Shown here one piece after another: positions 16,460 to 23,800 of a stretch of 64,000 nucleotides of DNA. A program made the translations under genes and the position numbers. Under the pieces are notes generated by a model. It was not told the DNA's origin and ran no database searches. It saw only the letters and a program-made list of their open reading frames with translations. Numbering within the stretch: the stretch's first letter is position 1; each line of letters opens with the position of its first letter. The stretch is from PALSA-1353 sp050012375 (GTDB lineage Bacteria; Planctomycetota; Phycisphaerae; Tepidisphaerales; Tepidisphaeraceae). The DNA is taken from assembly GCA_050012375.1 (NCBI GenBank), contig JBEKHH010000009.1, positions 47,428 through 111,427 of the forward strand, written 5' to 3'.

Positions 16460-17644
16460 ATGCGTCGAACAGCCTTCCATGCTCGAAACGTCAGATTTGA
16501 AATTTCAAATTTCAAATTCGCCATCTGCGTTCTCTTCTGGCCATTTCTCTGGGCCTGCTCCACCCATTCCGCTCCCCCAACCCCAGCCCCCAGCGCCAGT
16601 CCAGCGCCCCAAACGCAAACCTACGCCCGGCCCATCGATCGGGCCATCGCCGATGGCGTTGCCTTTCTCGAATCGAGCCAGAACCCCAACGGATCATGGG
16701 GCACCGGCACCGTTACCCACGGCAACGAAGTCGAAGTCAGCGTCCCCGGCTCCCACGATGCCTTCCGCGTTGCCGTCACTTCACTCTGCGTCATTGCCCT
16801 CCGCGAAGCCGGTGAACACGAAGCCCACGATCGCGGCGTCGAATTCCTCCTGAGTCATCCCGACGTCCGCCGCGGCGACGCAGAATTGATCTACAACATC
16901 TGGGCCCACGCCTACATCGTCCAGGCGCTGGCCATCGAGTCCGCCACCAACAACGACCCCCGCATCCGCGAGGCCATCAGTTTCCATCTCGATCGCATGG
17001 CTCGCTATGAAACTTACACCGGCGGGTGGAACTATTACGATTTCGACGCCGGCGCTCAGCAACCCGCCGGCGGGCCCACCAGCTTCGGCACCGCCGCCGG
17101 ACTTGTCGCCCTGTACGATGCCCGACATGCCGGCTACGAAATCTCCGGCGACATGGTCAAGCGCGGCCTGCGCCGGCTCGCCGAAATGCGCCTCCCCAAC
17201 GACGCCGTTCTCTACGACACCGACACCAAATACATGCCCCTGCTGCCGGCCAACATGCTCCGCGGCAGCATCGGCCGCGCGGTCGCCACCGATTTCGCCA
17301 TGCTTCTGTGGGGTTCGCCCAAGGTCGATCCCTCCGCCTGCCGCAAGGCCCTGGACAATTTCTTTCGCGAGCACGCCGCCCTGGAAATGGGCCGAAAAAC
17401 GCCCATGCCGCACACGTCCTGGTACCAGACCTCCGGGTACTATTATTATTTCGATCACTATTACGCCGCCTGCCTGATCGAGCTGCTCGGCCCCGACGCC
17501 AAGCGTCAATACGCCCCCCAACTCATGGACGTGATTCTCCCTCACCAGGAACCGGACGGATCATGGTGGGACTATCCGATGTGGGACTACCACAAGCCGT
17601 ACGGAACGGCCTTCGCCATCATGTCGCTGCTGCGTTGCCGGTGA
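16460..17644 (+). CDS. Lipoprotein with terpenoid-cyclase/prenyltransferase-type toroid fold
   Basis: A 394-residue putative lipoprotein. The N-terminus contains a hydrophobic stretch ending in the lipobox LWAC (Cys33). The mature part has repeats of the alpha/alpha-toroid type found in squalene-hopene cyclases and prenyltransferases: FLESSQNPNGSWGTG (about 72-86) and HQEPDGSWWDY near residue 358, the latter a QxxxGxW motif. The catalytic DxDD of squalene cyclase is not seen, so it is more likely a binding or structural domain. Part of the signal peptide (RFEISNFKFAI) is encoded by a word-like repeat (tttgaaatttcaaatttc). It follows the adaptor gene by 6 bp. Function unknown. Confidence 0.75.
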   Translation: MRRTAFHARNVRFEISNFKFAICVLFWPFLWACSTHSAPPTPAPSASPAPQTQTYARPIDRAIADGVAFLESSQNPNGSWGTGTVTHGNEVEVSVPGSHDAFRVAVTSLCVIALREAGEHEAHDRGVEFLLSHPDVRRGDAELIYNIWAHAYIVQALAIESATNNDPRIREAISFHLDRMARYETYTGGWNYYDFDAGAQQPAGGPTSFGTAAGLVALYDARHAGYEISGDMVKRGLRRLAEMRLPNDAVLYDTDTKYMPLLPANMLRGSIGRAVATDFAMLLWGSPKVDPSACRKALDNFFREHAALEMGRKTPMPHTSWYQTSGYYYYFDHYYAACLIELLGPDAKRQYAPQLMDVILPHQEPDGSWWDYPMWDYHKPYGTAFAIMSLLRCR

Positions 17645-17701
17645 ACGATCCGTGGGTCGGATGTTCCTGGCATCCTCCGCGTCTCGATTTTTGCGCGCCC
17701 A

Positions 17702-18589
17702 TCAGTCGCGAAGGCTCACCGGCGAGTGGCTGATTGCCGATAGCTCGTCGTAGGCGCCCTGAGGCAGCTCAAGGCTTGCCGCGGCGATGTTCTCCTCGAC
17801 GTGCTTGACCGACGATGTGCCGGGAATCGGCAGAATCACCTTGGAACGCTTCAGCAGCCAGGCGAGGGCGACTTGCAATGGAGTTTTCTGGAGGTTTTTT
17901 GCAACCTTCTTGATGGCGTCGTGGGCTTTCTGATCCGGGCCGAGCGGGGCCCAGGGTAGGAACGCGATGTTGTTCTTCTGGCAGTAGTCCACGATGTAAT
18001 CGGATTCCCGATCGGCGAAGCTGTAGCGGTTCTGCACGGAGACGATCGGCACGATCTTTCGCGCCCGCTCGATGTGCTCGCGCGTCACGTTCGACAGCCC
18101 GACATGACGAATCTTGCCCTGCTCGCGCAGCTTGGCCAACGCTTCGACCGAAGCCTCGAAGGAGACCGCGTTGTCCGGACAATGAAGCTGGTAGACATCG
18201 ATCCGTTCCAGGCGCAGGCGCTTCAGGCTTCCTTCCAGCGCTTCTCTCAGATGCGTTGGCCCGGCGTTGTGAGTCCACTGCTCGGGCCCGGGGCGCTCGA
18301 AGCCTCCCTTGGTTGCGATGACCAATCCCGATGGATAAGGATGCAGGGCTTCTGCGATGAGCGATTCGGAAACGCCCGGGCCGTAGGAGTCGGCCGTGTC
18401 GATGAGATTCACGTCGAGTTGGACGGCTCGCCGCAGAGTGGCGATGGCCCCCGCTTTATCGGCCGGCGGGCCCCAAATGCCTTGGCCCGTGATGCGCATA
18501 GCGCCATAACCGAGCCGATTGACGGTGAGATCGCCGCCGATGGTGAATGTCCCGCCGGCCGCCGCGGAAAGAGGTTGTTCTTTGCTCAT
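17702..18589 (-). CDS. Aldo/keto reductase
   Basis: A 295-residue NADPH-dependent oxidoreductase of the TIM-barrel AKR family. The catalytic tetrad is Asp64 and Tyr69 in LIDTADSYG, Lys94 in IATKGG and His136 in YQLHCPD. The C-terminal PIPGTSSVKHVEENIAAA segment is the cofactor-binding end. I start at ATG 18589 because the sequence upstream (to 18697) lacks family similarity. It reads out of the molybdenum hydroxylase cluster region but is separated from the DUF1326 gene by 240 bp, so it may be independently expressed. It might reduce the same aldehydes that the hydroxylase oxidises, which is only a guess. Confidence 0.92.
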   Translation of the reverse strand: MSKEQPLSAAAGGTFTIGGDLTVNRLGYGAMRITGQGIWGPPADKAGAIATLRRAVQLDVNLIDTADSYGPGVSESLIAEALHPYPSGLVIATKGGFERPGPEQWTHNAGPTHLREALEGSLKRLRLERIDVYQLHCPDNAVSFEASVEALAKLREQGKIRHVGLSNVTREHIERARKIVPIVSVQNRYSFADRESDYIVDYCQKNNIAFLPWAPLGPDQKAHDAIKKVAKNLQKTPLQVALAWLLKRSKVILPIPGTSSVKHVEENIAAASLELPQGAYDELSAISHSPVSLRD

Positions 18590-18713
18590 AGTGTGGTTCC
18601 GTTTGGTTAAGGTGCGAAGCGTATTTGATTTATTCTTCGGCGACAATAGGGAAATCTTGCGAGACTCATCGAAGCCCGGATGAAGCCCCGGACGCACAGC
18701 GGATAAGGAAAAA

Positions 18714-18784
18714 GGAAAAAGGGGACATGCATGATTTCACCAATTCGTCCCCAAACGGTCAATATTATGGACGTCCCCTTTTCT
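18714..18784. repeat. Stem-loop repeat with AAAAGGGGAC arms
   Basis: aaaaggggac (18717-18726) and gtcccctttt (18773-18782) are perfect 10-bp inverted arms, with an extra gtcccc at 18747-18752. The segment sits between two minus-strand genes in the 18590-18829 gap, which otherwise holds no gene. It resembles a mobile intergenic repeat rather than a terminator. Confidence 0.4.
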
Positions 18785-18829
18785 CTAAAATGCAGTTTGG
18801 CGGGAGCTTTTTCGGCAGCGGTGAATCTA

Positions 18830-19480
18830 TCAATACACAACCGCCCCATAAAACGCGCTGTTCTCGCCCGATCTTTGCCACGGATCGCTGATCTTCCCGG
18901 CAACGTATGCAGCGTTGCTCGTATACCCGACCTTGCGATTCACCAACTGCACCAGCGGGGAATACCACACCAGATTCGGCTGCTTGCAGCATTCGTCGTT
19001 CGGCATGCCTGATACGTCCAGCGAGGCGAAGCCGGCGGATTTCACGTGATAGTCTCGGCCGTCTTTTTGGAAGGTGATCGAGCCGCGTCGGACCGATGCG
19101 ATTTTTCCCAGCGATTGGCTGTCGTGCGAGAGGATCGCCTGGACGGCGGCGTCCGCTTGCTGGGCGGTGGCTGCGCTATCGACGATGATTTCTGATTTGC
19201 GCGAACCGTCGAACTGGCCTAGGTTTTCGGTGCTGGTTATGGCGGCCATGACGCGCACGCCTGCAAGATCGACATTCCGCCACTGGCCGGTGTTGAATTG
19301 CCAGGCCATCACCGCGTCGTTGCCCGTGGTGACGAGTTCGCCGTTGTAATGGCACGCGCCGGCGAAGACGCTGGCCGTGCGGGCTTCGACGTAGTCGCCG
19401 CTCAGCGGGAGGTTTACCTTCGCTTGCGGGTTCGTGCCAAATACGGTGCAGAGTGACGCGATCAACAGTGCGATGTTCAT
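18830..19480 (-). CDS. DUF1326 domain-containing protein
   Basis: A 216-residue protein with a short N-terminal signal-like stretch. The start of the domain, GDYVEARTASVFAGACHYNGE (in part), is the recognisable DUF1326 opening, and PNDECCKQPNLVWYSP lies in the C-terminal half with two adjacent cysteines (Cys-Cys) plus Cys43. DUF1326 proteins have no established function. It is the last gene of a probable minus-strand operon that starts with the Tat-exported iron-sulphur subunit at 23690; the 82-residue Cys protein precedes it by about 44 bp. The company suggests an envelope role connected with the hydroxylase. Confidence 0.75.
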   Translation of the reverse strand: MNIALLIASLCTVFGTNPQAKVNLPLSGDYVEARTASVFAGACHYNGELVTTGNDAVMAWQFNTGQWRNVDLAGVRVMAAITSTENLGQFDGSRKSEIIVDSAATAQQADAAVQAILSHDSQSLGKIASVRRGSITFQKDGRDYHVKSAGFASLDVSGMPNDECCKQPNLVWYSPLVQLVNRKVGYTSNAAYVAGKISDPWQRSGENSAFYGAVVY

Positions 19481-19523
19481 ACCTTCTCCAAAATTGGCGG
19501 TCGGATTATCGACGGTTTAGAAA

Positions 19524-19772
19524 CTAAACTTCGCGCGGGCGGTCCAGCGCCGAGCGGTAACAACTTCTGCCCGGAACACAGCGCTCCGGCATGACGATGT
19601 TGCCGTCCGGCCCCACCACCTGCTGTGTATGATAGCACCAGCAATGACTGCTGGCATCCAAATAATCCTCGGCGGTCGTGGCGATCTGGTCGGAAAGGAA
19701 GAACTTTTTCGAGCGCAAATCCCCACAAAATGGGGTCTTTAGGACGGAAAGCGGTTGAATCGAATCTTTCAT
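19524..19772 (-). CDS. Small Cys-containing protein of the molybdenum hydroxylase cluster
   Basis: An 82-residue protein without signal peptide or membrane segment. Five cysteines, at 16, 44, 46, 65 and 71, lie in the context PFCGDL, SHCWCYHTQQ, ERCVPGRSCY. The pattern suggests metal or iron-sulphur binding. It starts 20 bp after the FAD subunit gene and runs in the same direction, so it belongs to the operon. In E. coli paoABCD the gene after the subunits encodes the molybdenum-cofactor chaperone PaoD; this protein occupies that place but is far too small and unrelated by eye. I do not recognise its family. Confidence 0.7.
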   Translation of the reverse strand: MKDSIQPLSVLKTPFCGDLRSKKFFLSDQIATTAEDYLDASSHCWCYHTQQVVGPDGNIVMPERCVPGRSCYRSALDRPREV

Positions 19773-19791
19773 GGCGTTCTCCGCGGAAATT

Positions 19792-20793
19792 TCAGGCCTT
19801 CTTGAGGCCGCTTAGCGCCCGCCGAACCAGGGTCTTGGCCAGCGGAATTTTATATCCGTTCTTTTCCAGCGGCTTGGCCCCATCCAGGGCGATTTCGGCG
19901 GCGGCTCGGATGCTGTCGTCGCTCAGCGGCTTGCCGACGAGGGCGGCCTCGGCCTTGGGCACCCGCCAGGGAACCGGCGCAACCGCGCCCAGGACCAGCC
20001 GGGCCTCGCGAACGGTTTTGTCCGGAGCCAGGTCAATCGCCGCCGCCACCGCCACCATCGCAAAATCCAGCGACGAGCGCTCCTTGAATTTCAGGTACGT
20101 CGATCTGGCCGCGAATCCCGAGGCGGGGATTTGGATCTGCGTCACGATCTCGGCGTCTTCCAAAACATTTTCGTAGGATGGGTTCTCGCTGGGGAGGATG
20201 AAAAATTTTCCGATTCCGACGTCCCGCTGCCCTTTGGGGCCGTTGATGGTGATCGTCGCGTCCAGGGCCGACAGCATCGTGGCCAGATCGGACGGATGGA
20301 CGATGAACGACGGACCGCCGCCCAGGATGGCGTTGTATTTGTTCTCGCCCTTTTCGGAGTGGCACGTGTCGCCCCCTTTTTTCAGGCAGACGATGTGCGG
20401 GAGCCGGAAATACCAGCACCGCGGCCGCTGGCAGAGGTTTCCCCCGATCGTGCCCATGTTGCGGAGCTGCACCGTGGCGATGGAATGAGCGGCTTCGGCC
20501 AGGCCGGGGAAATTCTTGGCGATGAACGAATTGGTTTCGATGTCGTGGAGCTTGGTCAGGGCGCCGATCGTTACGCCGCCGTCGGGGTTGGGTTCGATGC
20601 CATCGAGGCCCTGGATGGTTTTCAGATTCACGACGCGCTTGGGGGTGAGGATTCGCTCCTTCATGGTCGTGAGCAAGTCCTGCCCGCCGGACATGGGGCG
20701 AGGCGTGTCGGTGTCTTCTTCGACGGAGACTTCCGACAAGAGTTTCACCGCCTGATCGACGCTGGAGGCATTGGACCATTCAAAGGCTTTCAT
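19792..20793 (-). CDS. Xanthine dehydrogenase family FAD-binding subunit (PaoB-like)
   Basis: A 333-residue FAD subunit of a three-subunit molybdenum hydroxylase; it passes electrons from the iron-sulphur subunit to the acceptor. FAD motifs are SGGQDLL (35-41) and TIGGNLCQRP (115-124). Between them and the next beta strand lies an extra loop with Cys121, 126, 136 and 144 (CQRPRCWYFR, IVC, DTCHSE), matching the 4Fe-4S-carrying insertion of E. coli PaoB and 4-hydroxybenzoyl-CoA reductase beta. The start overlaps the molybdenum subunit stop by 4 nt (20790-20793). No signal peptide: it must be carried out by the Tat signal of the small subunit. Confidence 0.9.
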   Translation of the reverse strand: MKAFEWSNASSVDQAVKLLSEVSVEEDTDTPRPMSGGQDLLTTMKERILTPKRVVNLKTIQGLDGIEPNPDGGVTIGALTKLHDIETNSFIAKNFPGLAEAAHSIATVQLRNMGTIGGNLCQRPRCWYFRLPHIVCLKKGGDTCHSEKGENKYNAILGGGPSFIVHPSDLATMLSALDATITINGPKGQRDVGIGKFFILPSENPSYENVLEDAEIVTQIQIPASGFAARSTYLKFKERSSLDFAMVAVAAAIDLAPDKTVREARLVLGAVAPVPWRVPKAEAALVGKPLSDDSIRAAAEIALDGAKPLEKNGYKIPLAKTLVRRALSGLKKA

Positions 20794-22958
20794 GCTCGTG
20801 CCCCTTTCGGTGCCAAGGCCATGATGATTTTGTCGGGCGTGATCGGCAATTGCCGAAATCGGATGCCGCAGGCGTTGAAGACGGCGTTGGCGATTGCCGC
20901 GGCGGGCGGAACGGACGGAGGCTCGCCCACGCCCACGACTTGCTCACGAGGATCGTCGTCGTCGATCAGCGGCAGCATCTCCTGCGGCATTTCCAGACAG
21001 CCGGCGATTTTGTAATCCATGAAACTGGAATTCACCATCACGCCCAGCTTGGCATCCATGACCCGGCCTTCCATCAGCGCCATTCCAATGCCCTGAACCA
21101 TGCCGCCGTTTATTTGGCTTTCGACGGCCAGGCGATTGAGGGGCAAACCGCAATCCTGGACATCGAGGATGCGGAGGACCTGAACGTGCCCGGTTTCGGT
21201 GTCTACTTCGACTTCGGCGAAGCAGGCCCCGTGGGTCCCCGTGGAGGAGAGGCCGCGTTTGAATTCGCCTCGCACGGAGATTCCGGAGGATGGCAAGGCC
21301 GCGCAGGCCTGCGACCAATCCAGGGTTTTGCCGTTGGCCCTGACTTGTCGATCGGCGAATGTGACCTCCTCGGGCTGTGCGCCGAGGATCGGTGCGACGG
21401 CATTGGCGATTTCGGCTTTGGCGTTCAGTGCCGCCGACTTCACGGCCGGGGAAAGCGACGGGGCGGTGGAAGAGCCGCCGGAGAAATTCGCGTTGCCCAG
21501 TCTTGAATCGCCGATTTCTTCTTTGATATCGCTCATCGCCAAACCCAATTCCTCTGCGACGATGGCGTCCATGTAGGTTCGGGTTCCGGTGCCGAGGTCC
21601 TGGGTGCCGCAGGCGACCGTGACGGCGCCGTCGCGGCCGACATGAAGATCGACGACGCACTGCCGCCGCCCGCCGCCGCCCCAGATGCCGCAGGCGCACC
21701 CGAATCCGCGCTTGAGGACGCCGGGCCAGCCGCCGGGCTTGGGATTGCGCCGCTCCCAGCCGATTTCCTTGGCCCCGCGCTGGAGTTGGCGGATGTGGGC
21801 GTCGCCGTCGGGGAGATTTTTGATGCGGAATTCCACCGGGTCCATGCCGAGCTTGTCGGCCAGTTCGTCCATCAGCCCTTCCATCGCAAAGCAAGCCGGG
21901 GGATGTCCGGGCGCGCGCAGCGGGCGCGACGAATCTTCATTGGTGTGGATCGAGCCGCCGATGCGGAAAACCGTCGGGGCCTGATAGACATACGGCTGGG
22001 GGGCAAGGCTTCCGTTGCCCAGGCCGCCCAGGGCGTATTGCTCGATGTGCAGGGCCGAAATCTTGCCATCCTTGGTGGCCCCCGCGCGGAATTTTTGCCA
22101 GCTTCCCGGGCCGTTGCCGGCCATCAAAAATTCATCCCGGCGCGGAAGGGCCATCTTTACCGGAACGCCGAGTTGCTTGGACAGTTGGCAGGCCAACTGC
22201 CCTTCGACGCCGATGCCGCCCTTGGAGCCGAATCCGCCGCCCATGTAGTGGACGATGCCGGTGACATCGCTCTGCATGAGACCCAGCGCGCGAGCTGCGT
22301 CGCCGGGGAGGGAGAATGTCCCTTGAGTCGAACCGTACACCTTCGCGGTGTCGCCGCCGTTAAAGTCAACCGCCACCACGTGCGTCTCCAGGCAGCAGTG
22401 GTGCAATATCGGCGTGCGGTATTCTGCTTCCACCACCACGTCGGCGGATTTCAGCGCGCTCTCCACGACGTCAGCGTCGCCTCGCTGGCTGGCATGGCGG
22501 GTGTTATTTTTCACCGCTTTGTCGTTGGGAAAAATGGGGGCCGCGTCCGGCTTGATCGCGTCTTCAGCGGTGACGGCGTGCGGGAGGACCTCGTATTTCA
22601 CGTCGATTGCGTGGATCGCGTCTTCGGCGATTTCGGCCGTCGTGGCGGCGACGGCGGCGATGGGATCGCCTTCAAACCGGAGTGTCCCGCCGGCGCCGAC
22701 CCGCGCGACCGCCGCCTTCACGCCGGGAATTTTCAGCGCGGGCGACAAATCCAGGGACGTGACCCGCGCGCTGGCGTACGGCGAGGTGAGAATGCGGCCG
22801 TGCAGCATTCCCGGAAACTTCGCATCGTGCGCGTAATCGGCCGTGCCCGTTGTCTTGTACGGAAAATCCACCCGCGGCAAACGGGTGTTCAACAAACGAT
22901 GTTTGTCGTTGCGACCCCAGGACAGCGTTTCAGAGTTTGTCGGATTGCTTTCAGCCAT
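20790..22958 (-). CDS. Xanthine dehydrogenase family molybdopterin-binding subunit
   Basis: The 722-residue catalytic subunit, which hydroxylates or oxidises an aldehyde or heterocycle at a molybdenum cytosine-dinucleotide cofactor. The N-terminal domain has YAHDAKFPGMLHGRILTSPYA; the middle has GGFGSKGG and RAPGHPPACFAMEG, cofactor-contacting loops; the base Glu679 lies in GVGEPPS near the C-terminus. The length is typical of the PaoC type rather than the 780-residue XdhB type. It overlaps the FAD subunit gene by 4 nt and follows the iron-sulphur subunit by about 100 bp. Substrate cannot be read from the sequence. Confidence 0.92.
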   Translation of the reverse strand: MAESNPTNSETLSWGRNDKHRLLNTRLPRVDFPYKTTGTADYAHDAKFPGMLHGRILTSPYASARVTSLDLSPALKIPGVKAAVARVGAGGTLRFEGDPIAAVAATTAEIAEDAIHAIDVKYEVLPHAVTAEDAIKPDAAPIFPNDKAVKNNTRHASQRGDADVVESALKSADVVVEAEYRTPILHHCCLETHVVAVDFNGGDTAKVYGSTQGTFSLPGDAARALGLMQSDVTGIVHYMGGGFGSKGGIGVEGQLACQLSKQLGVPVKMALPRRDEFLMAGNGPGSWQKFRAGATKDGKISALHIEQYALGGLGNGSLAPQPYVYQAPTVFRIGGSIHTNEDSSRPLRAPGHPPACFAMEGLMDELADKLGMDPVEFRIKNLPDGDAHIRQLQRGAKEIGWERRNPKPGGWPGVLKRGFGCACGIWGGGGRRQCVVDLHVGRDGAVTVACGTQDLGTGTRTYMDAIVAEELGLAMSDIKEEIGDSRLGNANFSGGSSTAPSLSPAVKSAALNAKAEIANAVAPILGAQPEEVTFADRQVRANGKTLDWSQACAALPSSGISVRGEFKRGLSSTGTHGACFAEVEVDTETGHVQVLRILDVQDCGLPLNRLAVESQINGGMVQGIGMALMEGRVMDAKLGVMVNSSFMDYKIAGCLEMPQEMLPLIDDDDPREQVVGVGEPPSVPPAAAIANAVFNACGIRFRQLPITPDKIIMALAPKGARA

Positions 22959-23060
22959 ATTGGGTCTCTCAGAAAGAGCGGCGAATTCTAAATAAGGAAC
23001 CGTGGTTCAGGGACAATTCAAACATATTTAGCGGCGGTGCGAAGCACCGCGGGTTCCTCC

Positions 23061-23690
23061 CTATCGCGCCTTTGCCGCCGCCAGCGCAGCCTGGAAAATC
23101 CGCGGATACGTGCCGCATCGGCAGAAGTTTCCCTTGCAGGCCTCGCGAACTTCCTGCTCCGTTGGATCGGGATTCGCTTTCAGCAGTCCGGTGATGGAGG
23201 TTACGAATCCGTCGGTGCAGAAGCCGCACATCAACGCGTCGGCTTCACCGAACGCCGCCTGGACGGGACTTAAATGCTCGGGCGTGCCGATGCCTTCGAC
23301 GGTTGTGATCTTCCTTCCCACAACGTCGATCGCCAGCGTGAGGCAGCCGTAGACGGGCTTGTCATCCAGCAGCACCGTGCAGCCGCCGCAGGTGCCCATG
23401 TCACAAACGAGCTTGGGGCCGGTGATCGGCGGATCGAGATTGTTCCGGAGGGCGTTCAAGAGCGTCGTGCGCGGCTCGACCGTCACTTTGCGGTTCTGGC
23501 CGTTGACGTTCAGGAGAATATCGACGTTGCCGCTGATGACCTGATCGGTCGCATCGCCCGACTGGGGCTGCTCCGCGGCCTTCAGCAGCGGATGATCGAC
23601 GAGCAGCGCCCCGACGCCGGCCGCTCCCACGCCCTGCAAAAATCGCCTGCGACTAAAGCCCGATGATTGCTGATCCTTCTCGCTTGCCAT
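23061..23690 (-). CDS. Tat-exported 2Fe-2S subunit of molybdenum hydroxylase (PaoA-like)
   Basis: A 209-residue electron-transfer subunit. A twin-arginine signal (SRRRFLQGVG, 13-22) leads the whole folded complex to the periplasm. Cys96, 101, 104 and 116 (CDMGTCGGC...C) bind the plant-type cluster; Cys155, 158, 190 and 192 (CGFC, CRC) bind the second cluster. The start at ATG 23690 is fixed by GGAGG 7 nt upstream and by the Tat signal; a longer frame to 24002 is spurious. It is the first gene of the cluster, in the order small-molybdenum-FAD, which differs from E. coli paoABC (small-FAD-molybdenum). Confidence 0.93.
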   Translation of the reverse strand: MASEKDQQSSGFSRRRFLQGVGAAGVGALLVDHPLLKAAEQPQSGDATDQVISGNVDILLNVNGQNRKVTVEPRTTLLNALRNNLDPPITGPKLVCDMGTCGGCTVLLDDKPVYGCLTLAIDVVGRKITTVEGIGTPEHLSPVQAAFGEADALMCGFCTDGFVTSITGLLKANPDPTEQEVREACKGNFCRCGTYPRIFQAALAAAKAR

Positions 23691-23800
23691 GCACAAACCT
23701 CCAGCGTGCTCTTTGACGGCAAATTGTATCGTTCTCGATTGCCTCGTCCATCCCTCGCGCGGCGGCTTTTGTTTATAGCGCACTCTTGTAGGATTGTCGA

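Noticed and set aside
15215..16480. 421-codon open frame antisense to the HlyD-like gene
   Set aside because: Composition (Gly/Asp/Val-rich) is that of a shadow frame; no ribosome site or motifs.
21642..22991. 449-codon open frame antisense to the molybdenum subunit gene
   Set aside because: Shadow of a well-defined gene with catalytic residues on the other strand.
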